A stretch of DNA of 59,715 bases from Cellvibrionales bacterium. Lineage in GTDB: Bacteria > Pseudomonadota > Gammaproteobacteria > Pseudomonadales > JAHEIH01. Below the pieces are notes generated by a model, which saw only the letters and a list, made by a program, of their open reading frames with translations, was not told where the DNA came from and ran no database searches. Location of the stretch: the NCBI GenBank assembly GCA_024639455.1, contig JAHEIH010000010.1, forward strand, positions 1 through 59,715, written 5' to 3'. The position numbers were made by a program, and so were the translations under genes. This document shows positions 36,044-46,055 of this stretch, in pieces (positions within the stretch are counted from its first letter, which is position 1; every line of letters begins with the position of its first letter).

Positions 36044-37162
36044 ATGCAAACTGTAACTGCTGAAGTTCAAGAAATTATTGCCAATTGTGCGGAAAAAACC
36101 CGCAACAACCGACAGGTGGCGGATGCCGCGGTACAAGCACTTAAAGATTGCGGCTTTTTCAAAATGATGCTGCCCAAACAATGGGGAGGATCAGAAAGTC
36201 GTCCACAGGACTTTTTTGCCGATCATATAAAAATTGCCGAAGCGGACATGAGCACAGCGTGGGCGTGCGGTATTATCGCTGTACACGCGTTTCAAATTGC
36301 CATGATGGACGAGCAAGCGCAACGCGATGTCTACGGTGAAGATCCCAACACGTTGGTGAGCAGCTCCTATAATCCTGTTGGCGCGAAAGCCGAGGCCTGC
36401 GAAGGCGGCTTCATGCTAAGCGGTCGTTGGGGCTGGAGCTCAGGGTCAGGCCACTGCAGTTGGGCACTCCTTGGCGGCGTTATCCCCGGCGACGGCTATC
36501 GCACCTTTTTGGTACCCCGCAGCGACTACACCATTGAAGACACTTGGGATGTCATGGGGCTGCAAGGCACGGGCTCAAACGATGTTGTCATCGAAAAGTC
36601 CGTGTTTGTTCCCTTCCACCGCACACACCATCAAATTGATGGTTTCAATTGTGTTAATGAGCAAGAAAACCCTATGTATAGCTTGCCATGGGCGCAAACT
36701 TTTATTCGTGTGGTAAACACACCTGCGATTGGCGCGTTGAAACGTGCGTTACAAATGTTCATTGAATCACGTACTGGGGCCGCGACCACTGACATCACCA
36801 AACTCGCCGGCGATGTCGAAATCCAAGAGCGGGTCGCGCGTGTTAAGTACATTATCGCCGAGATGGAGGCGATTATGTTTAAGAATTTCGATGAAATGGA
36901 AGCATGTGGTTGGAAACCCACCATGGAGCAACGCTTGTTATATCGCTACCAAGCATCTCTGGTAAGTGAAAAGTGCATTGAAGGCATAGACATTTTGTTT
37001 GATGCCGCCGGGGGGCGTTCAGTGTTTAGCGGTCACCCGTTGCAGCAGTTTTGGAAAGATATCCACATGAGTCGCTGTCACGTTGCTAACAACCCCACGC
37101 CGTTTGCGAGAAACTTAGGGTCGACCAGCTTTGGCGTCGACAACCAAGACTTCTTTGTGTAG
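36044..37162 (+). CDS. hsaA: HsaA-like flavin-dependent 3-HSA monooxygenase
   Basis: 372-aa acyl-CoA-dehydrogenase-fold monooxygenase (group D flavin hydroxylase). Motifs: DCGFFKMMLPKQWGGSESRP, STAWACGIIAVHAFQ, GRWGWSSGSGHCSWALLGG and LQGTGSNDVV. HsaA hydroxylates the phenolic secosteroid 3-HSA using reduced flavin from HsaB. The gene lies between its reductase and the hydrolase hsaD, as expected for this pathway. The end overlaps nothing; hsaD starts 7 bp later. Confidence 0.88.
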   Translation: MQTVTAEVQEIIANCAEKTRNNRQVADAAVQALKDCGFFKMMLPKQWGGSESRPQDFFADHIKIAEADMSTAWACGIIAVHAFQIAMMDEQAQRDVYGEDPNTLVSSSYNPVGAKAEACEGGFMLSGRWGWSSGSGHCSWALLGGVIPGDGYRTFLVPRSDYTIEDTWDVMGLQGTGSNDVVIEKSVFVPFHRTHHQIDGFNCVNEQENPMYSLPWAQTFIRVVNTPAIGALKRALQMFIESRTGAATTDITKLAGDVEIQERVARVKYIIAEMEAIMFKNFDEMEACGWKPTMEQRLLYRYQASLVSEKCIEGIDILFDAAGGRSVFSGHPLQQFWKDIHMSRCHVANNPTPFARNLGSTSFGVDNQDFFV

Positions 37163-37169
37163 GCAACCT

Positions 37170-37994
37170 ATGACAGAGACAATGCAACGACAGCTAACCT
37201 CGGGGTTCACCCTGTCGTATAGCGATACAGCCCCATCTGGGGCTACTTTAGGATGCGTGGTATTTATTCACGGCAGTGGCCCCGGCGCCAGTGGCATGAG
37301 CAACTTCCAGGCAAACATTGAAGCATTTCGTGACGCTGGGTATCGGGTTCTGGTACCCGATCTCCCTGGCTACGGCCAGTCAGATAAACCGACCGATGTG
37401 CAATACACACTGGATTACTTTGTCGGCATCATGTTCGAATGGCTCGATGAACTGAAGCTTTCAAACTATCACCTGGTGGGCAATTCTTTGGGAGGTGCCA
37501 TCGCGATCGGTATGTCACTCACTCGAGCCGACGCTGTTACTTCGCTTATTTTAATGGCCAGCGGCGGTATTGAGAGCCGCGAAACCTATTTCAATATGCC
37601 CGGCATACAAGCCATGGTGAAATACCCCATGGGCTCGCCAGAATTTACCCGCGATGTGCTTGCCAAACTACTGACACAATTGGTGTACGATCCCGAGCAT
37701 GTCACTGATGCGCTCGTTGATCAACGCTGGGCAACACTGCAAACACAAAATGCGACGGTGCTCGCTACCATGGCTATTCCTGATTTAACTGATCGCTTGG
37801 GTGACATTGCCTGTTCAGTGCTGTCCTTCTGGGGCAGAGAAGACCGTTTTTGCCCAGTCAGCGGCGCCGACAAATTATTCAATGCATGTAACACAGTTCA
37901 ATCTATCAAAGTGAGCCAATGCGGCCATTGGGTAATGGTAGAGCACCCTCAGCTGTTTAACCGCGAAAGTTTAGCGTTTTTGGAGGCCTTGTAA
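37170..37994 (+). CDS. hsaD: HsaD-like meta-cleavage product hydrolase
   Basis: 274-aa alpha/beta hydrolase. The oxyanion HGSGPGASG is at about residues 34-42, nucleophile S106 in GNSLGG, Asp in FWGREDRF and His in CGHWVM. This is the C-C bond hydrolase set of BphD/HsaD, which splits DSHA into HIP and 2-hydroxyhexa-2,4-dienoate. The ATG at 37170 is the start after the hsaA stop; the longer frame overlaps hsaA. Its stop overlaps the hsaE ATG. Confidence 0.9.
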   Translation: MTETMQRQLTSGFTLSYSDTAPSGATLGCVVFIHGSGPGASGMSNFQANIEAFRDAGYRVLVPDLPGYGQSDKPTDVQYTLDYFVGIMFEWLDELKLSNYHLVGNSLGGAIAIGMSLTRADAVTSLILMASGGIESRETYFNMPGIQAMVKYPMGSPEFTRDVLAKLLTQLVYDPEHVTDALVDQRWATLQTQNATVLATMAIPDLTDRLGDIACSVLSFWGREDRFCPVSGADKLFNACNTVQSIKVSQCGHWVMVEHPQLFNRESLAFLEAL

Positions 37995-38800
37995 TGGCAC
38001 TAACAGAAGCGTTACAGCAACAGATTGGGCAGGCACTTTATCGCGCTTTACGCAACGGAAAAACATTCGCCCCCTTAACAGATCAGCACCCTGACATTGA
38101 GATTGATGATGCTTATCGCATAGCCCGGCACATGTTGATGCTGCGTATGGACAATGATGGTGAGCGAATTATTGGCAAGAAAATTGGCGCGACCTCAGCC
38201 GCCGTGCAAGAAATGCTAGGTGTGTATCAACCCGACTTTGGGTTTCTCACGGATGCTATGGCTTTTACTAACGGCGCGGATATCCCCATCAAAGGCGCAC
38301 TAATACAACCACGAGCGGAAGGTGAAATTGCCTTCCGTCTAAAAAGTGACCTGCGCGGTACCCATATTACCGAGCAGGATGTATTGGCGGCGACTGACTG
38401 TATCATGCCCTGCTTTGAGATCGTTGACTCTAGGATTGATAACTGGCAAATCAAGATCCAGGACACCATCGCAGATAATGCCTCCTGTGGTGTTTATGTG
38501 TTGGGCGATAGCGAACTGTCGGTTGAGGGTATAGACCTCGCTAATATAGAAATCCAGGTATTTAAAAACGACCAACCGCTAAGCCATGGTTTTGGCTCCG
38601 CCGTACAGGGAAACCCCCTCACAGCAGTGGCATGGCTAGCCAATACACTTGGCGCCTTCGACATTCCTCTATTAGCAGGAGAAATCATCTTATCAGGCTC
38701 GGTAGTGCCACTTGAACCAGTATCTGTCGGCGACAAAATGTCGCTAGTGATGTTTGGCGAAGGTCTTCCCGAAAGCCGCTGCCACTGTCAATTTGTTTGA
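37994..38800 (+). CDS. hsaE: HsaE-like 2-hydroxypenta-2,4-dienoate hydratase
   Basis: 268-aa hydratase of the MhpD/TesE family, with [25 protein letters not shown], the [10 protein letters not shown] region, [10 protein letters not shown] and [16 protein letters not shown] motifs. It hydrates the dienoate released by HsaD. ATG overlaps the hsaD stop (TAATG), so the two are translationally coupled. It is followed after 10 bp by hsaG. Confidence 0.88.
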   Translation: MALTEALQQQIGQALYRALRNGKTFAPLTDQHPDIEIDDAYRIARHMLMLRMDNDGERIIGKKIGATSAAVQEMLGVYQPDFGFLTDAMAFTNGADIPIKGALIQPRAEGEIAFRLKSDLRGTHITEQDVLAATDCIMPCFEIVDSRIDNWQIKIQDTIADNASCGVYVLGDSELSVEGIDLANIEIQVFKNDQPLSHGFGSAVQGNPLTAVAWLANTLGAFDIPLLAGEIILSGSVVPLEPVSVGDKMSLVMFGEGLPESRCHCQFV

Positions 38801-38810
38801 GATCGAGAAC

Positions 38811-39701
38811 ATGACTAAAAAATTTAAAGCCGCCATTATTGGCCCCGGCAACATCGGCACCGACCTGCTCATGAAGGCCATGCGCAGTGAGATTATTGAC
38901 CCCGTGTGGATGGTAGGCGTGGTGGAATCACCGGGTATACAGCGCGCCAACGAGATGGGCTTGCTCACCACCACCGAGGGCGTAGACGGTCTCGTCGCTC
39001 GCTTTGACGAATGCCCTGTGGACATTGCCTTTGATGCAACCTCCGCTTACGTGCACGCCGACAACGCCGCCAAACTCAATGCACTGGGCGTCACCATGAT
39101 CGATCTAACACCCGCCGCTATTGGCCCCTACTGTATTCCACCGGTCAACCTGAACGCCTTACTTGCTGCTGGCGAAGTCAACAACGTGAATATGGTGACC
39201 TGCGGCGGCCAGGCAACCATCCCTATGGTTGCCGCTGTCAGCCGCGTGCAGCCTGTGGATTATGCAGAAATCGTTGCGACCGTCGCGTCAGATTCTGTTG
39301 GCATGGGCACGCGCGACAACATCGATGAATTCACCCGCACCACCTCCGGCGCGATTGAGAAAGTGGGCGGTGCCAAGCGAGGCAAAGCCATCATCATTAT
39401 CAACCCCGCAAAACCACCACTGATCATGCGCGACACGATTCACTGCTTGACCGAGGGCACCCCCGACCAAGCCGCGATTACTGACTCGATCAACGAAATG
39501 ATTGTAGAAGTACAAAAATACGTTCCCGGTTACCGCTTGGTGAACGGCCCTATTTTCGACAACAAGCGCGTTACCGTGTCAATGGAAGTAGAAGGCCTGG
39601 GCGATTTCCTGCCTAATTACGCGGGCAACTTAGACATCATGACTGCCGCCGGCCTGCGCACCGCCGAGATGCTAGCGGAAACTTGGTACGCACAGAACTA
39701 A
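38811..39701 (+). CDS. hsaG: HsaG-like acylating acetaldehyde/propanal dehydrogenase
   Basis: 296-aa NAD-dependent acylating dehydrogenase. [10 protein letters not shown] is at residues 11-20 and the catalytic C131 is in [12 protein letters not shown] late [12 protein letters not shown] segment is typical of BphJ/MhpF/TesF. With HsaF it converts the propanal from aldol cleavage to propanoyl-CoA through a channel. The ATG at 38811 is chosen; the longer frame overlaps hsaE. Confidence 0.9.
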   Translation: MTKKFKAAIIGPGNIGTDLLMKAMRSEIIDPVWMVGVVESPGIQRANEMGLLTTTEGVDGLVARFDECPVDIAFDATSAYVHADNAAKLNALGVTMIDLTPAAIGPYCIPPVNLNALLAAGEVNNVNMVTCGGQATIPMVAAVSRVQPVDYAEIVATVASDSVGMGTRDNIDEFTRTTSGAIEKVGGAKRGKAIIIINPAKPPLIMRDTIHCLTEGTPDQAAITDSINEMIVEVQKYVPGYRLVNGPIFDNKRVTVSMEVEGLGDFLPNYAGNLDIMTAAGLRTAEMLAETWYAQN

Positions 39702-39713
39702 TAGGGATAGAGC

Positions 39714-40736
39714 ATGAATATTCAAGGTAAAAACGTCACTTTGCACGATATGTGTCTGCGCGATGGCATGCATCCCAAGCAACATCAAATTTCTATTGAA
39801 CAGATGGTCGACATCGCTACCGCACTGGACGACGCCGGCGTTCCACTCATTGAAGTCACCCACGGCGATGGTCTGGGCGGCGCCTCGGTGAACTATGGTT
39901 TCCCTGCACACAGCGATGAAGAGTACTTGCGTGCCGTGACGGGCGCGGTAAAAAATGCCAAAATTTCAGCCTTACTACTCCCTGGAATTGGTACCGTTGA
40001 TCACCTGCACATGGCGGTCGATTGTGGCGTCACTACGATGCGCGTTGCTACTCACTGCACCGAAGCCAACGTATCTCGTCAGCACATTCAACGCTCTCGT
40101 GTGTTAGGACTAGACACGGTGGGCTTTCTGATGATGGCGCACATGATTTCACCAGAGGAAGTCATCGAGCAGGCCCTGTTAATGGAATCTTACGGTGCCA
40201 ACTGTATTTACTGCACCGACTCGGCCGGCTACATGTTGCCCGACGACGTCACAGCGCGTATTGCGCTGTTACGCGACAAGCTACAACCAGAAACTGAGAT
40301 TGGCTTCCACGGGCACCACAATATGGCCATGGGCGTCGCGAATTCGCTGGCAGCTATCGAAGCCGGGGCTGTTCGTATCGATGGGTCGGCCGCGGGGCTT
40401 GGCGCCGGTGCGGGTAACACCCCCCTCGAGGTGATGGCGGCTGTGCTCGACCGCATGGGCGCTCACACGGGCGTCGATATCTTCAAGTTAATGGATGTGG
40501 CAGAGGATCATGTCTTACCCATTCTTGATGAGCCCGTCCGTGTAGGCCGAGATGCCCTTGTTTTGGGCTATGCCGGCGCCTATTCTTCCTTCCTGTTGTT
40601 TGCCAAACGTGCTGCCGCTAAATACGGTGTAGGCTCGCATCAGATCTTGCTCGAAATGGCTAAAAGAAAGACGGTAGGTGGGCAAGAGGATCTTATTGAA
40701 GATGTCGCACGCGAGCTAGCCCAACGTCAATCCTAA
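39714..40736 (+). CDS. hsaF: HsaF-like 4-hydroxy-2-oxovalerate aldolase
   Basis: 340-aa DRE-TIM metallo-aldolase. [10 protein letters not shown] at residues 17-26 holds the metal Asp and catalytic His, followed by CTDSAGYM and [11 protein letters not shown] with the metal His pair. Paired with HsaG, it cleaves 4-hydroxy-2-oxohexanoate to pyruvate and propanal. It is the last catabolic gene before the LuxR-type regulator. Confidence 0.9.
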   Translation: MNIQGKNVTLHDMCLRDGMHPKQHQISIEQMVDIATALDDAGVPLIEVTHGDGLGGASVNYGFPAHSDEEYLRAVTGAVKNAKISALLLPGIGTVDHLHMAVDCGVTTMRVATHCTEANVSRQHIQRSRVLGLDTVGFLMMAHMISPEEVIEQALLMESYGANCIYCTDSAGYMLPDDVTARIALLRDKLQPETEIGFHGHHNMAMGVANSLAAIEAGAVRIDGSAAGLGAGAGNTPLEVMAAVLDRMGAHTGVDIFKLMDVAEDHVLPILDEPVRVGRDALVLGYAGAYSSFLLFAKRAAAKYGVGSHQILLEMAKRKTVGGQEDLIEDVARELAQRQS

Positions 40737-40811
40737 TCGTGCTTTGATTAACCGTTGACTAGACCGGTGCGGGTTGCTACTAATAGATAAATAAATAACA
40801 AGACGAAAATA

Positions 40812-41954
40812 ATGCAGCAACCCTCACTGGAAGAACTCTCCGAACTTCTCGGCTATTTGTATGATGGACATATCGAAGAAGACCCCTATGGGGTTTTCCT
40901 CGATAAGATGCGCGCTTTAATCAACGCCAATTTTGCTTCCATTACCATGCGCGAACCTTCTAATGAAGACGGTGGTTTGATATTTATATCGTGCGACAAA
41001 TTGCAAAAAACCTATGCCGATGCTCACGATAATCCTTACACCGATAAATATTACACCTCTAACCTGATGAATAACCTGCCATGGAGCGAGGTAATGACAC
41101 TCGACCAATGCAGTCCGTATTCACAACTTGAACAGACAGAGCTTTACAAGTTCTGTATGAAACCATTAGATATCTACCATATGATTGGCATGGATCTCCG
41201 CAATGCCTATGGGCAACGATTCAGCGTTAGATTTTGCCGTTCGAAAGACACTCATAATTTCAGTGCTGATGTGAAGCAATTTTTAAGCATGATGGCACCG
41301 CATATCCAGCGCGCCGTTGCCAATGGCATACAACTTATCAACCTCGATCACGAGCGTCGCCTCTACAGTAAAACACTAACGAGTAAGTCTATTGGTATTG
41401 TGACCCTAGACGAGAAAGCAAAGGTCCTATCACGCAATAGTGTTGCGGACGATTTATTGCGCGATAAAGATGGATTCCATATCGTCAACGACCTCATCCA
41501 TTTTGATAGTGGTAAAAATAAAACTAAGTTCTATGAATACTTGGGCGAAATCCTAAAGGCTCAGCGCCACAATGAACAAGCAGCCGTTTTCGCCCTATCT
41601 GTAGAAAGACCGTCAGGCAAAAGTCCTCTCGAAGTGTTAATTAAACCTATGATGATAGACCCCTCTGTGGAACCCAGTCGCACGCCCCACATGATGGTAT
41701 TTATTAACGCGCCAGAGAAACAATACGACATTGATATCAAAATTTTAATGGCGCTTTACCAGCTAACCCGGGCCGAAGCACTGCTTGCGAAACTGCTTGC
41801 AGAGGGAGCCAACCTCGACCAAAGTGCGGCCCAATTAGGAATCTCTCGCAACACAGCGCGCGCGCAACTGCGCTCGATCTTCGCCAAAACCGGCGTATCG
41901 CAGCAATCGATGTTGGTGAGTTTGATTCTGAAGAGTCTGGTGACGATTTCTTAA
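40812..41954 (+). CDS. LuxR-type regulator, TeiR/TesR-like
   Basis: 380-aa regulator. A C-terminal LuxR helix-turn-helix (YQLTRAEALLAKLLAEGA, AAQLGISRNTARAQLRSIFAKTG) follows a long N-terminal sensory part of no obvious autoinducer type. Its size, DNA-binding end and position behind hsaEGF match TeiR/TesR, the testosterone-responsive activator of Comamonas testosteroni. It probably activates the meta-cleavage operon; the effector is inferred. A 75-bp gap separates it from hsaF. No TetR-type KstR-like regulator is present in the window. Confidence 0.8.
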   Translation: MQQPSLEELSELLGYLYDGHIEEDPYGVFLDKMRALINANFASITMREPSNEDGGLIFISCDKLQKTYADAHDNPYTDKYYTSNLMNNLPWSEVMTLDQCSPYSQLEQTELYKFCMKPLDIYHMIGMDLRNAYGQRFSVRFCRSKDTHNFSADVKQFLSMMAPHIQRAVANGIQLINLDHERRLYSKTLTSKSIGIVTLDEKAKVLSRNSVADDLLRDKDGFHIVNDLIHFDSGKNKTKFYEYLGEILKAQRHNEQAAVFALSVERPSGKSPLEVLIKPMMIDPSVEPSRTPHMMVFINAPEKQYDIDIKILMALYQLTRAEALLAKLLAEGANLDQSAAQLGISRNTARAQLRSIFAKTGVSQQSMLVSLILKSLVTIS

Positions 41955-41959
41955 ATATA

Positions 41960-41975
41960 CGCCCTAGGCAGGGCG
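41960..41975. terminator. Weak hairpin between convergent LuxR and KSI genes
   Basis: CGCCCT/AGGGCG with loop AGGC (41960-41965 with 41970-41975) overlaps the KSI stop. No long T run follows, so termination is uncertain. Confidence 0.3.
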
Positions 41976-42326
41976 CATATTAGCTTCGCTCCAAAAAGCT
42001 CGCATTTGACAGACCTTTCCCGCCTCATCAAATCTGAAGGTATCGATGATATTCATCACCATCGCCTGGCCGTTAAAGGTCATTTGAAGTTCAAAGGGGA
42101 ATGCCGCCTCGTCACCCGCAAGGCGCACCTCTCCAGTTAATTCCGCTACACGAATACTTCCAAGGGCCGCGCTGTAAAATGCTCTAATTGCGGTGTGCCC
42201 CTGAATAGGCGAAGAACCCACAGGATCCTCGATCGTGGCATTGTCTGCATATAGACCAACAATCGCTTCGATGTCAGCACTGCACAGCGCGTTCAGGTAA
42301 GCCTTGATAGTATTAACGGGGGACAT
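41964..42326 (-). CDS. ksi: Delta5-3-ketosteroid isomerase (KSI)
   Basis: 120-aa NTF2-fold isomerase. The catalytic residues align with Comamonas KSI at a constant offset of four: Y10 (Tyr14), D34 in TIEDPVGS (Asp38) and D95 in IIDTFRF (Asp99). It moves the 5,6 double bond of 5-ene-3-ketosteroids to 4,5. The length matches KSI (125-131 aa). It lies directly downstream of kshA (2 bp gap) in the same direction. Confidence 0.92.
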   Translation of the reverse strand: MSPVNTIKAYLNALCSADIEAIVGLYADNATIEDPVGSSPIQGHTAIRAFYSAALGSIRVAELTGEVRLAGDEAAFPFELQMTFNGQAMVMNIIDTFRFDEAGKVCQMRAFWSEANMRPA

Positions 42327-42328
42327 TC

Positions 42329-43429
42329 TTATGCCCCCGCAAAGGGCAAACCATCGTCAATCGCATGGTTTGCCTCAGCTGGCGTTGTCACACCAGGTAC
42401 ATGATAGATACCGTTTACCTGTGATTGAATCGCGGCAGCATCTTCACGTTTGGCATAGAACTGTGAATACCACTTGCGGCCCTTCGCGAAAGGACCATCG
42501 CTTTTAAGACCCATGATTTTAGTGGCGGGCACTTTGTGCTGCCAAATCTGGAAATCAGTCGCAAAGGCTTCTAACGCTCCCGCCTGTGTCATTTTCGCCA
42601 TCTCGCGATCGGCATCGGTCACCACCTCTGACGCGGCTTTCACCAGACAACCGTGCCAGCACTTGCTCACGCCGTCATCGACGGGGGTATTAGCGATGAA
42701 CTCGTAGGAGGTGCTTTCGCCCCACACCTGCTTAGACAACAACACGCCCGGGCCGGTGTACCACGTTGAGGTATACAACATCACACAGCCGTACAACTGC
42801 ATTGGCCCACCTTGACGCTGTACATAAATGTGATCAATCGCTTGGTTTTCAAAGTACTGACAGGGAGCCCCATGGGTGGGGCCTAAATGGCGAATATCCG
42901 ACATGTTATCGAGAATTTCTTGTGGGTGTACTGGCAATTCACCCAAGTGGTCGAGCGTCCAGTGTATCCACTGTGGATGATCCCACTCAGGCAATTTAGG
43001 CGTGGAATAATCGGGCTCACCGCCTTCTTCATCGTGCCACATCATGATACAACCCATGTTCTCCACCACATGGTAGCTACTAATAGCGGCTGATTTTGGG
43101 CAGGGACCGTCGTGGTATGGAATATCGTCGACTTCACCTTTGTCGTTGTAGCGCCATCCATGGTAGGGGCAGCGAATGGCGTCACCCTCAATCTGCATAC
43201 CGTTGCGTACGATCATGGCTGAATTACTTTTGGCCAAATGCGTACCCATATGCTTGCAATAGGCATCCAGCATGACCGGTTTACCACTTTGGCCTCTAAA
43301 GATAATCATGTCTTTGCCAAAGAATCTAACGCCAATCGGCCCTGCGTCGATCTCATTGGCCTCGGCAACAACGAACCAGCCACGAGGAAAGGTATGTGGA
43401 CCAAGATTGTATTCAACAGACTTCGCCAT
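42329..43429 (-). CDS. kshA: 3-ketosteroid 9alpha-hydroxylase oxygenase KshA
   Basis: 366-aa Rieske oxygenase. Rieske ligands C58-x-H60 and C87-x2-H90, and mononuclear iron ligands near N175, D178, H181 and H186 (MSDIRHLGPTHG). The sequence (THLAKSNS, RCPYHGWRYND, HPQEILDNMSDIRHL) matches the KshA group. It 9alpha-hydroxylates 3-ketosteroids so that ring B opens. Ribosome site AGGAGA precedes the ATG. No kshB is in the window; the divergent neighbour is a rubredoxin-reductase fusion. Confidence 0.88.
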   Translation of the reverse strand: MAKSVEYNLGPHTFPRGWFVVAEANEIDAGPIGVRFFGKDMIIFRGQSGKPVMLDAYCKHMGTHLAKSNSAMIVRNGMQIEGDAIRCPYHGWRYNDKGEVDDIPYHDGPCPKSAAISSYHVVENMGCIMMWHDEEGGEPDYSTPKLPEWDHPQWIHWTLDHLGELPVHPQEILDNMSDIRHLGPTHGAPCQYFENQAIDHIYVQRQGGPMQLYGCVMLYTSTWYTGPGVLLSKQVWGESTSYEFIANTPVDDGVSKCWHGCLVKAASEVVTDADREMAKMTQAGALEAFATDFQIWQHKVPATKIMGLKSDGPFAKGRKWYSQFYAKREDAAAIQSQVNGIYHVPGVTTPAEANHAIDDGLPFAGA

Positions 43430-43474
43430 ATTGTTCTCCTTATAATGATGAATCGAGTATAGCCAAGCGCTTTT

Positions 43475-43491
43475 TACGGAAATCGTCCGTA
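43475..43491. promoter_or_regulatory. TACGGA-AATCG-TCCGTA palindrome, candidate operator
   Basis: A perfect palindrome (6-bp arms, 5-bp spacer) lies in the 145-bp gap between divergent kshA and the rubredoxin-reductase fusion gene. It contains ATCGTCC, shared with the elements at 18429-18438 and 47142-47151 on the opposite strand. Confidence 0.45.
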
Positions 43492-43574
43492 TGGATGAGA
43501 TAGCGCAATTAGGCCTTCAAACCTAGTTTTGTTTAACGCCATAATAGCCCACATTAATCATCGATGAGGTTGAT

Positions 43575-45239
43575 ATGACGACATACAAAGTCTGGGAATG
43601 CATCGTTTGTGGATTCATATACGATGAATCAGTCGGTCTACCGGAAGAAGGTTTTGCGCCGGGCACGCGCTGGGAAGACATCCCCGAAGATTGGCTGTGC
43701 CCAGAGTGCGGGGTGGGCAAAATGGACTTTGAAATGATCGAAGTGAAACAAGTAGCCGCGGCGATGGCAACAATCTCAAACGGCGAAAATTCAACAGCCA
43801 CTGTCGTTGAAGATTTAGCGCCCGCCTCGATCGCTCATAATGGCGACCCCTACAAGAAATGGGAATGCATCGTGTGTGGCTGGCAATATGACGAAGCCCT
43901 GGGGTGGCCTGAAGACGGTATTGCTCCCGGCACACGCTGGGAAGATGTCCCAGAAGATTGGGTCTGCCCCGAGTGCGGTGTAGGTAAACTGGATTTTGAA
44001 ATGGTCGCTGTGAGCGAGCACACGCCTATTGACACTACAAGCGCCGATGCGGCGCCTGCCGAAGCGCCCGTTGACAAAACAGCCTTTGATGAACTCGACA
44101 GCACATTGGCTCCGGTCGTGATCATCGGCAGTGGTCTAGCGGGCTACAACTTGGCCAGGATGTACCGTCAACAAAACAAACAACGCCCACTGCTCATGCT
44201 CAGCCAAGACGATGCTAGCTTCTACTCTAAACCTGCACTATCGACGGGCATGAACAAAGGTAAAACCGCCATTGGCCTCGTGGCCAAAGAAGCAGAACAA
44301 ATGGCCCGTGACCTCGGTATGGATATTCGCCCCTTCTGCGAGGTGAACCGAATCGACCCCGTTGCTCAAACAGTAGCCACAGACCACGGTTGCTTCAGCT
44401 ATCACCAATTGGTGCTCGCCACCGGTTCGTTAGCGATTCGCCCCTCGATGCAGGGTGACGCGGCGAACAAAGTGCACCAAGTGAACAACCTACACGAATA
44501 CGCCGCCTTCCGTACAGCGATGGCCGGCGCCAAGCGTGTGGTGATTATCGGCGCCGGTTTGATAGGTGCCGAATTCTGTAACGACCTTGTCCTATCTGGC
44601 CACCACATCGATATTATCGACCCCCTGCCGCACATGCTCGGCAACCTGATCCCAGCACCGGCTTCACAAGTGATCGAAGAGGTCTATCGCGGCATGGGCG
44701 TGAATATGCACTTTGGCTTAACAGCACAACGCGTTGACCAGCGTGGTCGCGGCTATCGCGTCACCCTAGCCAATGGCGAAACCATTGACTGTGACGCTGT
44801 ATTATCGGCGGTGGGTGTTCGCCCCAACACCGCACTTGCAGAGGCCTCTGGCATTACCATAGGTCGCGGTATTGTGACGAACGAATACGGTCAAACCAAC
44901 CACGCCAATATCTACGCGCTAGGTGACTGTGCTGAACTGGGCGGCCAAGTACGTCTGTACGTGGCACCCCTTGTGACCAGTGCTGACGCCATCGCCGCGA
45001 CACTCAACGGCAACAGCAAGGCCATCGAGTTACCCGCCATGCCCGTGACGATCAAAACCACCCACCACCCTGTAGTGGTGGTTCCGGTAGCGCGCGATGC
45101 TGAGGGTGAGTGGATTGTTGATCAACGCAGTAATGAAGGGGTAGCGGCGCGCTTTGTTGCGCCCAATGGCCAAATACAGGGCTTTGCATTGACTGGCAAG
45201 TGCACCGCGGAGAAAGATACCTATAGCGCGATGTTATAA
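43575..45239 (+). CDS. Tandem rubredoxin-rubredoxin reductase fusion protein
   Basis: 554-aa electron-transfer protein. Two rubredoxin domains hold the iron cysteines C9/C12/C42/C45 and C98/C101/C131/C134. An Ala/Ser/Thr-rich linker follows. The rest is a FAD/NAD(P)H pyridine-nucleotide oxidoreductase with GSGLAG (185-190), a second Rossmann GAGLIGAEF, a GDCAEL late FAD motif and a rubredoxin-binding-like end. Electrons would flow NADH to FAD to rubredoxin. It is divergent from kshA with a shared regulatory gap, so it is a candidate replacement for KshB. Alternatively it could serve the other Rieske oxygenase or stress defence. Followed by a terminator. Confidence 0.87.
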   Translation: MTTYKVWECIVCGFIYDESVGLPEEGFAPGTRWEDIPEDWLCPECGVGKMDFEMIEVKQVAAAMATISNGENSTATVVEDLAPASIAHNGDPYKKWECIVCGWQYDEALGWPEDGIAPGTRWEDVPEDWVCPECGVGKLDFEMVAVSEHTPIDTTSADAAPAEAPVDKTAFDELDSTLAPVVIIGSGLAGYNLARMYRQQNKQRPLLMLSQDDASFYSKPALSTGMNKGKTAIGLVAKEAEQMARDLGMDIRPFCEVNRIDPVAQTVATDHGCFSYHQLVLATGSLAIRPSMQGDAANKVHQVNNLHEYAAFRTAMAGAKRVVIIGAGLIGAEFCNDLVLSGHHIDIIDPLPHMLGNLIPAPASQVIEEVYRGMGVNMHFGLTAQRVDQRGRGYRVTLANGETIDCDAVLSAVGVRPNTALAEASGITIGRGIVTNEYGQTNHANIYALGDCAELGGQVRLYVAPLVTSADAIAATLNGNSKAIELPAMPVTIKTTHHPVVVVPVARDAEGEWIVDQRSNEGVAARFVAPNGQIQGFALTGKCTAEKDTYSAML

Positions 45240-45240
45240 A

Positions 45241-45268
45241 AAAACCGGGCATTGCCCGGCGTTTTCTT
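45241..45268. terminator. Bidirectional Rho-independent terminator
   Basis: CCGGGC/GCCCGG stem (45245-45250 with 45254-45259), loop ATT, T-rich on plus (45261-45270) and A run on the other side. It lies between the convergent rubredoxin-reductase and echA20 genes. Confidence 0.8.
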
Positions 45269-45304
45269 TTGAAAAATGAGACCTTAGAAAGAGTGGCTCA
45301 TTGC

Positions 45305-46054
45305 TCAATCAAATTGCGCGTCGCGCTTTTCAACAAAGGCAGAACGCGCCTCTTGGGAGTCTGCCTCACGATAGGCTTGCAGTGTAAAACCCTGCTCCCA
45401 ACGGTATTTATCTTCTAGGTTGCCATCTTCAATACCCGTCAATGCTTCTTTTGCTAGGCGAATCATGGCGGGACTTTTGTCGGCAATGCTCTTGGCAATC
45501 TGCATGGCGTTTTCGCGCAACGCCTCCAAAGGTACCACACGCTCAACCGCGCCAAGCCGAAAAGCTTCTTGGGCATCGATAAAATCACCCGTGAAATACA
45601 TGTAGCGCACCTTTTGCACCGGGAACATACGCTGTAAATGTGCGCCACCGCCCATCGCGCCTCGATCCACCTCCGGCACACCAAAGCGAGCGCACTCAGA
45701 CGCAATAATGATATCGGCGGCACCTGCCATGCCAATACCCCCGCCCAACACAAAGCCATGCAAAGCAACAATGACAGGCACGGGGTTGCGGTGAATGGCC
45801 TTGAAGGCGTCGTAATTACCTTTATTAACTGGCAGGATTCGGTCACTGTCAGCGGCTAATTCTTTGATATCTACACCGGCACAAAAGCCTTTACCTTCCG
45901 CACGGATAACAATCACGTGCACATCTGAGTGTTGCCCCAATCGATCAATTTCGCCAGCGATGGCAGCCCACTCGTGACTGTCGAAAGCATTGACAGGCGG
46001 TTTATTAAATACGAGTTCACCTATATTGTTTGATATGGTCGAAGTAAAGGCCAT
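45305..46054 (-). CDS. echA20: EchA20-like ring-opening crotonase
   Basis: 249-aa crotonase. RAEGKGFCAGVDIKEL, NGFxxGGGIG-type HGFVLGGGIGMAGAADIIIASE and RFGVPEVDRGAMGGGAHL match mycobacterial EchA20, which opens ring D of the HIP-derived CoA ester (HIEC-CoA) by hydrolysis before IpdAB. The ATG at 46054 lies just after the ipdC stop (1-bp gap). It is physically separate from ipdAB by 13 kb here. Confidence 0.85.
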   Translation of the reverse strand: MAFTSTISNNIGELVFNKPPVNAFDSHEWAAIAGEIDRLGQHSDVHVIVIRAEGKGFCAGVDIKELAADSDRILPVNKGNYDAFKAIHRNPVPVIVALHGFVLGGGIGMAGAADIIIASECARFGVPEVDRGAMGGGAHLQRMFPVQKVRYMYFTGDFIDAQEAFRLGAVERVVPLEALRENAMQIAKSIADKSPAMIRLAKEALTGIEDGNLEDKYRWEQGFTLQAYREADSQEARSAFVEKRDAQFD

Positions 46055-46055
46055 G

